From contig CM073886.1 of assembly GCA_037176705.1 (NCBI GenBank), positions 123,466,501-123,530,500 of the forward strand: a DNA stretch of 64,000 bases. Reading direction: 5' to 3'. A model generated the notes under the pieces. That model searched no databases, was not told the origin of the DNA, and saw nothing but the letters and a program-made list of their open reading frames with translations. A program made the position numbers and the translations under genes. Below are positions 55,991 to 64,000 of this stretch, one piece after another (the first letter of the stretch is position 1; every line of letters starts with the position of its first letter). The stretch comes from Molossus alvarezi. Its lineage: Eukaryota > Chordata > Mammalia > Chiroptera > Molossidae.

Positions 55991-57009
55991 AAAACTGCTC
56001 TTCGGAGTTCCCGTCCCATAGGGTACTGAAAGGTATTCCTCATGCGATGGTGAAACGTGTTTGAGGAAAGCGGTATGTTGACAATACACATGAGCTCAGG
56101 GAAGTCCTTCAGCAGCAACCAGTGTGATCTGGTTTAACTCAGTCTGTCCAAAACCCCAGGGCCCTGGGAGACCTTTAAGCAGATCCTTGTCACTCACGGG
56201 CAGGGGGCGGAGGTGGAGATGTGCCCAGGATGACCTGGGAGCAGAGAAGGGCCTGGCCCAGGCCCGGGGGTCCCACAGCATTTTGGGAGGAAGTGATCTC
56301 CATCCCTCCGATAGGATCGTCAGCAATGTAATCCCCAGGAAGGAAACTGCTACCCTAATACTCGCAGAGACCGAACTTCAGGGTTGGATGCGATCATCAG
56401 GAGAGTTTTGTTGTGTAAAGAGAGTCAAGTCTTCCAGGATGTTCTCGTCTCAGATTCATTCCTGTGGTCAGACTCAGCCAGAATCATATCTCTAAACTCA
56501 TCTTACCTAAGGCCTTTCACCTAGGATCCTGTTGTTGGTCTTTTCCTATGGATGGCCAGTGGTCTCCAATCACAATCCTTCAGGCTTCCCGAAGGCAGAC
56601 ACTGGTTCTCCCACGGACTGCGAGTCCCAAGCACGCAGGGCACCAAACGAATGTTGACTCAGGAAACACAAGTATAATGTGATCTTTCCTATTTGCATGG
56701 AGGCTGAGATACAGATGTGGAGGCGCGGAGACTGAGCTCAGGTCTGTCCAAGCCCTGGGGGTATTTCCTTCAACTGCCGCTGCGGAGGGGAGAGACCCTT
56801 CCCTTGCTTCTACCCAGAAGAAAGTGAACTCACTGCTTCCGATTTAACTCCCAGGCCCATGATGGGAGACGGGGCCGGTTAGCATCTCTGACTTGGATAT
56901 CCAGAAAATTCCCCCAGAGCAGGCCAGTGGTTTCAAAGACATCGAACTACTTCCAGGTTTGTGCAGAGGCAGCGCTGTCCAGGGTTGAGGGCAGGCACTG
57001 TGCCGGTGC
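55991..57009. other. Unassigned sequence
   Basis: No gene recognised. An L2-like end phrase is near 56590-56670. Confidence 0.4.
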
Positions 57010-57215
57010 ATGGACTGGAATCCTGGCTTTACCACTCCCTGCCTCTGTGACTTGGGGCAACTTACCTGACCCCTTTGTGCCTCCATTTTCTCATCTGTAA
57101 AATGGGGATGACAATCGTAATGCCTTTTCCGAGGAGTCTCACGAGGACCCCATGAACTGCAGTACACGTGGCATGTAGCAGAGCGCTGGCATGTAGCAAG
57201 TGCTCTGTGTTGGCG
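57010..57215 (+). repeat. MIR SINE, near full length
   Basis: 'gactggaatcctggctttac', 'cactccctgcctctgtgact', 'tggggcaacttacctgaccc', 'tcatctgtaaaatggggatg', 'gcatgtagcaagtgctctgt' is a well kept MIR. The repeat 'ctggcatgtagca' near its end is duplicated. Confidence 0.92.
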
Positions 57216-57733
57216 AAATCGATTGATGTCAGTTTCTAGGTTGGGGCAGGTCCAGGGTGAGACAATGGACCATGGCCAGAGTGCGAATTATCGGCAGTGC
57301 CAGCACCGACTGCGCAATAATAGGAATAAAAGCCGGTTCTTCTGTTGTCTGATTCCATCCCCCGACAACCTACAGAGTGGGTGTCGCTGTCATGTTTTCG
57401 GAGGAAACAGGCTCGGAGGGGACACGCTCAGTGCCATGCGGCTCCCAAGCCCAGTCCTTCCTCATGAGGTCACTCTTCCTCTCGGTGTTCGGGTTAGAGG
57501 CAGCCCAGGACTTCATGCCTCTCTGGTCGGGAAGTGGCTCCTACACCTCTTACATCACACAACTCATACCCTATCCCTCCTGTATGTTTAGAATTCATTC
57601 ATTCATTCATTTTAACAGAAAAGTGAAACTTGAACATGACCCTTTTTTTCCACACACCACAGTCAAAAGAAAGCTCCTTCTTCACCTTCTCCATTCCCCA
57701 AATCTTGGGCAACATTTCAAAAATAAATGCATA

Positions 57734-57964
57734 GCCCTGGCCAGTTTGGCTCAGTGGTTGGAGCGTTGGCTTGTGGATCAAAGAGTCTCAGGTTCGATTC
57801 CCAGTCAAGGGCATGTACCTCGGTTGTGGTTCAGTCCCTGGCCCTGGTTGGGGTCATTTGGGAGGCAACCAGTCTCTCTCACATCAATGTTTCTCTCTCT
57901 CTCTCTCCCTGTCACTCTGACTGAAGATAAATGGAAACATATCCTCAGGTGAGGATTTATAAAA
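57734..57964 (+). mobile_element. Ves SINE with target site duplication
   Basis: It runs from 'gccctggccagtttggctca' to 'cctcaggtgaggatttataa'. AAATGCATA(G) flanks it at 57725 and 57967. Confidence 0.94.
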
Positions 57965-59644
57965 AACAAATGCATAGACTATTTTATTTATTTTGTTGTT
58001 TATTGTGCATAAACTCTAGTGCTGTCCCTCGAGAGGGTGTTTCTTTCAGAAATGATCTATGTATTTATAAACATTTTACAAATCTATACAAATGAGAGGA
58101 TGCTTTCCTGGAGTTATAGGCTTCCTCACTTATGTCCCCAATGTACCGATGAGGAGGAGGAGGCCCAGGGGTGACTCAGCAGCTCTCACCAGATGCCCTG
58201 GAGTCTGCCTGGGCTTCTGATCCCCTGGTTGAATTTCTATTCAGTATTGTTACTGAGGTCAAATTGTTAAGAACATGTTCTTTAGAGGGTTTTTTTCTGT
58301 TTGCTTTTTCAACCTTCAGCTTCCATGACCTTAAAAAAAAAAAAGTAAGTGCAAGCTGAACCTGTCTAAAATCAGCCGGTCTGCAACGTGATCCTGGAAC
58401 GTGGATCGTGACCAGCTAAACCATGGTGTAAGGTTCTCCAAGCACATTTCAGCAGTTTTTCCAAGTGGCCATTGGTTTATTTCCACTGAAACACTCGAAG
58501 ATGCTGGGTTACCGGTACATTTCCGGAATGACTGAATGAGCAGAGGAACCACGGTAGCTGAGTACGTCAGAAGGGGAGCTAGAGAGCTGAAGGGATTCCT
58601 TGGAAACTTGGAAACTTCGGCATCATGTATCATCCTTGGATTCAGCCAAGTGCATTTTTAAGGTTAGAATTGCTTAACACAACATTCTAATAGTCTACAG
58701 TTTTTATTGAGATTGATATTTGATGAACCAGATAACCTCTAACATCACTTTCTGCTTTCAAATTTATGATTCTCTATAAAAAGAAAGTCATTTGCTCCCT
58801 AAACCTAGAAAACATGGTAAAGTGGGTAAACCAGCTCTGGAAAGTATTTCTGAATTGTTTTGTGTTTGTTTCAAAGAGTTTAGTGCACATACGTAGAACA
58901 CAGAGAAGTGTGGAGGAAGTGATGGTCCCTCCCAAATGTAAATGGTAGAATTATGGGATTTAAATCGTGAAGTTAGGACTAATCTCTTAGGCTTTGAAAA
59001 CTGCTCCCTTCCATCCTCTTGAACCCCCCTTCCTCTTTATCTAAGGAGGGGGTGTGAGGCAGGTAAATATGACTTTTAAAGGTCCAATTTAACGCCTATG
59101 ACTAGTGAAACATTTAGCGTTAAGTACATCTTGAGGAGGTCTCAAGGTCAAGTCCACTCTTCTTTCCATTCTATTGACTCACTATCCAGGAGCCCCCTAT
59201 GGAGCATAGCGCCTTCTCATTGGCTGCCTCAACAGTCCAATCCAAATGTGGCATTTCAGTCCTTCCAAAGTGGCATTCAAGTCCCCCCAGAACTCTTCTA
59301 CACGTCTGCTCTTTCTCCCAGCCCCAGTCAAGGTGTAAGCAACTGCACCCCTCTTCTTGAAGAGCCCCGCTGCTCCGGCCTCCTGGCTGCCTGGCATCGC
59401 TCGCAGGGCCTCGGTGTGGCCAGTGGAGGCCTCTTCCACCATGTACACTGGCGGCCCCGAGTCACGGTCACTGTGACTGCATGTAGGCATTTCTGGCTGC
59501 CTTGTCCCAAATCCCCATCTCCACCAATATCTTCACCTACTCAGGCACACCTGCCTTCCTTTGCCAATAATTACAAAAGCCACGCTGTCCCCGTCACCAC
59601 CCAATGCTCCGTCGGGGCTTCAGCTGCTATCTCTAGGACAAGTC
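57965..59644. other. Unassigned sequence
   Basis: A MIR-like piece may be at 58120-58190. A 217-codon frame at 59098-59751 runs into MER5A and has no domain, so it is not called. Confidence 0.4.
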
Positions 59645-59835
59645 AGCTGGGTGATTTTGCTCCCCCCACCAGGGGTCATTTTGCAATGTCTGGAGACGGG
59701 TTTCGGTTGTCACATCTGGGGAGGGCAGTGCTGTTAGCATCTGGTAGGTAGAGGCCAGGGCTGCAGTTAAACCTCCTACTTTGGACAGGACAGTCTCATG
59801 ACAAAGAAGTATCCAGCCCTAAATGTCACGAGAGC
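59645..59835 (+). mobile_element. MER5A hAT relic
   Basis: 'gggtgattttgctcccccca', 'ccaggggtcattttgcaatg', 'tctggagacgggtttcggtt', 'tctggtaggtagaggccagg', 'aagtatccagccctaaatgt' is MER5A nearly complete. Confidence 0.9.
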
Positions 59836-60924
59836 TGAGGCTGAAATTCCTGCTCCGGCAGATAGTGGAGGCTTTGATTCTTTTTTTGTGCTTTTGGCAG
59901 AAAGACAAAACCTGTCCCTCGGGCACACACCGGCCGCTATTCTCCTTCCCACTTCTCAGCTCAGGACTGGAGAAAGTAACAGGGGCTGTGGAATCAGCCT
60001 TCCCCTCCCCCGCGTGGGTCCTTCCCACGCCCGGGCAGGGGCTGGGACAGAGGGGCTCCGCCTGGGCAGAGAACCCTTCAGATCCGTGGTTTTCCAGCCT
60101 GGCCACGCACCAAGTTCATGTCATTTCAAATATTCAGAATATTTAGAATATGATACTCAGAATTCAAATTAAACTGGTCTGGGGTGGGGTCTGTGTGGTA
60201 TTTTTTAGAAAATCCGTCAGAGTTAATGAGCCACAGGACTGGCAGCCTGCTCCGTGTGGGCAGAGCGGACCGGGCCAGGGATCTGCAGCGAGTTACACCT
60301 GGGCCCTGAGCGCTGCTGGAGGAGGAAAGTCTTCCAAGGGTGTGTGGTCAGCCTGGGTCAGCTGGGCAATTCGGATTCTTTGAGGTTCTTTGTTCAGAGT
60401 CTTTCTATATCTCAAACTGGGGCTTACACTAATTTTAAATATTTATCAAAATCAGGAAATGAGGGTAAACCAAAGGTTAAAAGCTATCTTCGTCATTAAG
60501 CAGTCTCTGCTAGCTATTTGTTTGTCATGGGGAAGAATGATTTTATCCTCTGGTAGAAAGATAAAGTAATCCTAAACTAAAGCTTTGAGATGAATTATGG
60601 TTTAAGAAAAATAATGGGATAGTATCATAAATCACAAACATTGTCTTTATGAAATATGACCACTCTGATTCTGTGCATTTCCTCCCTGTTTCAGTACAAT
60701 GGAATCTTTATAAGACAAATTAATCTAGCATTAACCTTGGAATCATTACTCTGCTTTCCCTAATGAAACTGATAAAATAAAAATATTTCTCAGTGCTCAG
60801 GAATCTCATTAAATAATCTGTAACTTAAGTAAATCATATCTAATTTCTGTTTCCTTTTTTATTCTTCTGAAGTCACACACCCAGCATTCTATAGCAGAGC
60901 AAATAACATTGGGCCCCAAGTTGA
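59836..60924. other. Unassigned sequence left of the minisatellite
   Basis: No gene or repeat recognised. Confidence 0.45.
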
Positions 60925-61452
60925 GAAGCCTGAGGCCCAGTTCATGCCTGAGGCCCAGTTCATGCCTGAGGCCCAGTTCATGCCTGATGTCTACTTCATG
61001 CCTGAGGCCCAGTTCATGCCTGAGGCCCAGTTCGTGCCTGATGTCTACTTCATGCCTGAGGCCCAGTTCATGCCTGATGTCTACTTCATGCCTGAGGCTC
61101 AGTTCATGCCTGAGGCCCAGTTCGTGCCTGATGTCTACTTCATGCCTGAGGCCTAGTTCATGCCTGAAGTCTAGTTCATGCCTGATATCCAGTTCATGCC
61201 TGAGATCCAGTTCATGCCTGAAGCCCAGTTCATGCCTGAAGTCTAGTTCATGCCTGAGGTCCAGTTCATGCCTGTGGCCCAGTTCATGCCTGAAGTCTAG
61301 TTCATGCCTGAGGTCTAGTTCATGCCTGAGGTCTGGTTCATGCCTGAGGTCCAGTTCATGCCTGATGTCTGGTTCATGCCTGAGGCCTGGTTCATGCCTG
61401 AGGTCTAGTTCATGCCTGAGGCCCAGTTCATACCTGAGGCCCAGTTCATGCC
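60925..61452. repeat. 18-bp minisatellite, 29 units, no indels
   Basis: The consensus unit is CATGCCTGAGGCCCAGTT. Starting at 60943 every unit begins exactly 18 bp after the last, up to 61429-61446, with a variant first unit at 60925 and a 6-bp partial at 61447. Variants include CATGCCTGATGTCTACTT (five times, two of them beginning CGTG) and CATGCCTGAAGTCTAGTT. Because 18 is a multiple of three, the array reads as hexapeptide repeats: CLRPSS-like and MPEAQF-like on the plus strand, and ELGLRH-like on the minus strand (217 codons from an ATG at 61462). I do not call a gene: no splice, promoter or homology support is visible. Confidence 0.97.
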
Positions 61453-62429
61453 ATGATACCACCTCAGCAAATCACTTCACTTCTCCAGACTTTTCTTGTC
61501 AGGAATGAGATGGTTCCACCAGGTGCTATGTAGAATTATTTTCAAGTTTGAATTAGCAGGAAGGCAGATTACCAGTTTGACAACCCTAAATAACAGCGAA
61601 GTGCCTGGTTCATTGCCTTGGTGTATAGTGTGGAAACAAGCTACATATCAATCAACAAAAATGGACTGAGTAATCTCTCGTCAAAAATGTGTGGGGCATT
61701 GCTATGGAGAATTCAATAAAATAGTAATATATCTCCATGGTTTTACTATCAGTAAGATTATAATTTAGTTGGAGAGGTACAGTTACATCAGATAAAAACA
61801 TTCAGACATGCCAATTTGCATTTCATTAAGTCAGTGAGTGTTTATTGGAAACCTACTGCATGAGTCAGATCCTAATGAGTATCACAGATAATAGTGGTGA
61901 TATGTTTAGGGGAAAGCTGCGACTTTTCTCCATTCATGTAAACTACAGTAACACAGTACATCCACAGTTCAGTTAGTAGCATGGTGTTACCCACTATCTC
62001 AAACACCGATCAAGTATCTGACTGACTACTATGGCAGTTTGGTTTATTTTATTCTTGGGTAATTCTAGAAACGCCCCTCCAGCCGAAGGCGTCACCTTTG
62101 TTGTTTCCACAGACCGTTTCTAAGTGGAGAGCTGGCAGTCGCCAATAATTTGATAGGTAATTTAATTAAATATGCACTGATCAAGTCCTTAGTAGGAGGT
62201 GCGCATCCCCGGCATTGTGTTAAGTGCTAGCAATACGGAGAGTCAACAGTATTTACAACTGCCTATGTAGTTCACAGTCAAGCAGGGAAAGCTACATGAA
62301 CATAATTAAATTATGGTTCACGGTGACAAATGTGCAATGAGAAGGCTCGTTCAATGTTCAGGGGTAGCTCATTCATTCATTGCTTTAGTAAATATGTAGT
62401 TGGTGCTTTTTTCCTCCGGTCTCTGTCCA
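61453..62429. other. Unassigned sequence with old repeat traces
   Basis: 61820-61900 and 62180-62300 resemble the common old 'cctactatgtgccaggcattg' type repeat, at low confidence. No gene. Confidence 0.4.
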
Positions 62430-63120
62430 AGTTGTGAAGTGTACGCAGGGGTGGGGGTGGGGCACACACGACCTCTATGAAGCCCGAAGGTTAATGAAAG
62501 AAGAGATAAGTGGACAAACAGCCAAAACATTACATAATTTCCAAAAATGTTAAGTAAGGAAACAAATGGCGTGGTGATTATGGAAGGGGTGGACCTACAC
62601 TCTTGGAGGTTTCTTGGGTGTCCCAGCTGAGACCTGAAGAACAGAAGAGCCCCCCAGGTCAGGGGCCCCACACGGGCAGGCTAAGGCTGGGAGGCAGGAA
62701 TGGGCGTGGTGTGTCTGAGGACCTACCCCGGGCCTGTGGCTGAGGGGACAGTGAGGCTGAAGGAGAGGCTGGGGGCAGGCATGAGCGTGGTGTGTCCGAG
62801 GACCTACCCCGGGCCTGTGGCTGAAGGGGACAGAGCTGGACGTGAGGCTGGGGGCAGGCATGAGCGTGGTGTGTCCGAGGACCTACCCCGGGCCTGTGGC
62901 TGAAGGGGACAGAGCTGGACGTGAGGCTGGGGGCAGGCATGAGCGTGGTGTGTCCGAGGACCTACCCCGGGCCTGTGGCTGAAGGGGACAGTGCTGGACG
63001 TGAGGCTGGGGCCAGGCAAGCTGGGGCTGTGGACCGCAATGGAGACTCTCATTTAAAACCCAGTGAGAAGCCGCTGAAGCATATTAAACTGGGGATGACC
63101 ATGATCTATTTAGGTTTTAG
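62430..63120 (-). repeat. LINE-2 fragments flanking a minisatellite
   Basis: 'agctgagacctgaagaacag' at 62624 and, beyond the minisatellite, 'cagtgagaagccgctgaagc' and 'gaccatgatctatttaggtt' are in the order of reverse-strand L2 ('ctgagacctgaaggatgag ... gaagccattggagggtttt'). Confidence 0.5.
62685..63018. repeat. 79-81-bp minisatellite, four units
   Basis: Units begin at ATG positions 62700, 62781, 62860 and 62939, so spacings are 81, 79 and 79 bp. Shared text is 'atgagcgtggtgtgtccgag', 'gacctaccccgggcctgtgg', 'ctgaaggggacagagctgga', 'cgtgaggctgggggcaggc'. The first unit differs most. GC-rich with CpG. The length is not a multiple of three, so frames through it shift. Confidence 0.95.
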
Positions 63121-63247
63121 AACATAATTCTGGGTGCCAAACAGAGACTGTTGGAGCGGAACATCTGTGGTTCTGGGGAGATCCCCTAGGGGATAAGGCG
63201 ACAGAGATCAGGCTGTTGGCACCGCGCATGCAGAAACCAGGGCTGCT

Positions 63248-63406
63248 GCCCTGGCCGGTTTGGCTCAGCGGTTGGAACGTCGACCTGCGGTCTGGAGAGA
63301 CCCGGGTTCGGTTCCCGCTAAGGGCACGTACCTTGGTTGCAGTTTGTTCCCGGCCCTGGTTGGGTCGTGTGGGTGGCAACCCCTCGATGTGGCCCTTTCA
63401 CATAGA

Positions 63407-63451
<45 letters not shown>

Positions 63452-63533
63452 ATCTCTATCTATCTATCTCCCTCCCTCCCTCCCACTCTATCTGAACAAA
63501 AAAATGTCTTTGGGTGAGGATAAGGAAAAAAAA
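63248..63533 (+). mobile_element. Ves SINE with expanded CT tract
   Basis: It runs from 'gccctggccggtttggctca' to 'tttgggtgaggataaggaaa'. The CT-rich part contains a long (CT)n followed by CTAT repeats (63411-63470). Flanks AGAAACCAGGGCTG (63232) and AGAAGCCAGGGCTG (63534) are the target duplication. Confidence 0.95.
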
Positions 63534-63857
63534 AGAAGCCAGGGCTGGATTTGAGGGTTATCCAGGACTGTGCTGGACACGGGGAGTGAGGGAAGGAGCA
63601 GACCCATGTGAAGGGGTCCAGGAGGCCACTGGACACGCAGGCCTGCATCTTGGAGAAGTGTATAGAGCTGGGGACAAAGATGAACACGCTTCTGGCAACG
63701 GCGTGGGGTCAAAGGACAGGAACAGACTAAGTCCCTTGTGCAATTAACAGAGAGGGAGCCCTGTCCTAGTGACTGCAACATTCACAGGAGCTGCCCAATG
63801 TGCTACCTACGGTCTGGGTCCCTCTCAGTTCCGTGTGGCCTGTGTGTAAGCGGCAGT
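63534..63857. other. Unassigned sequence
   Basis: No gene recognised. Confidence 0.45.
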
Positions 63858-64000
63858 GAGGTGTGCGTGACAGCCAGGGTGTAGCCTGGGGGTGTGGGGG
63901 TGCATTGTGTGATAGCTGGGTGTAGCCTGGGGGCATGGGGGTGCGTTGTGTGATAGCTAGGGTGTAGCCTGGGGGCATGGGGGTGTGTTGTGTGATGGCC
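63858..64000. repeat. 41-42-bp G-rich minisatellite, cut by the window end
   Basis: Units begin 'gtgtagcctgggggc/t' at 63879, 63920 and 63962, with a degenerate one before. Each carries GGGGG twice and 'ttgtgtgatagct'. The array continues beyond the window. Confidence 0.93.

Noticed and set aside
57377..57952. 191-codon plus-strand frame
   Set aside because: The C-terminal third is a Ves SINE read in one frame (the ALASLAQWLERWLVDQRVSG text is typical of these SINEs).
59098..59751. 217-codon plus-strand frame
   Set aside because: Its end is MER5A transposon sequence and the rest lacks any motif.
60925..61452. CRISPR-like array
   Set aside because: It is a direct tandem repeat with no unique spacers in eukaryotic DNA, so it is a minisatellite.
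1..64000. An operon-type or defence-type gene system
   Set aside because: SINEs, LINEs, a CpG island and splice-like sites show vertebrate DNA; no set of adjacent intact coding genes exists.

Overview
The window is vertebrate nuclear DNA from a bat, most likely a vespertilionid-type microbat. The main evidence is about 18 copies of a tRNA-derived SINE. It opens with GCCCTGGCCGGTTTGGCTCA, carries A- and B-box-like promoter sequence and a CT-rich 3' part, and ends in CCTCAGGTGAGGATTAAAA. I recognise it as the Ves family. Bat-type L1 3' ends, ancient mammalian MIR and L2, hAT-type relics (MER5A, MER20-like) and one SPIN-type hAT element fit the same assignment. There are no bacterial-style operons. 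Nearly every open reading frame is a chance frame in GC-rich DNA, a frame through a repeat, or an L1 remnant.

Layout: 1-13.1 kb holds MIR, L1 and Ves copies, a CpG-rich block at about 3.9-4.8 kb and a truncated U2 snRNA pseudogene at 8.23 kb. A strong CpG island at 13.43-14.46 kb is the only clear promoter. On its minus strand a consensus splice donor (GTAAGT, first intron base at 13732) ends what looks like a non-coding first exon, so 1-13.7 kb is probably intron 1 of a leftward gene whose coding exons lie outside the window. 14.5-39 kb is mostly non-coding with MIR, L2, old L1, a few Ves copies, TG microsatellites and some weak exon-like segments. A 192 bp SPIN-like element sits at 39.12 kb. 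41-47 kb and 51-56 kb are nested LINE/SINE territory, including an L1 that landed inside a Ves SINE and split it. The last 3.2 kb carry three unrelated minisatellites (18 bp, 79-81 bp and 41-42 bp units).

I found no intact, recognisable protein-coding gene and no previously undescribed multi-gene system. The most rewarding features are the SPIN element, the 18-bp minisatellite that stays in one register for 29 units and is open in frames on both strands, the first exon with a four-codon upstream ORF as its only ATG, the resolved L1-in-Ves nesting, Ves tails that became microsatellites, and a possible processed retrocopy tail. All family names come from recognising consensus sequence by eye; no database search was run.
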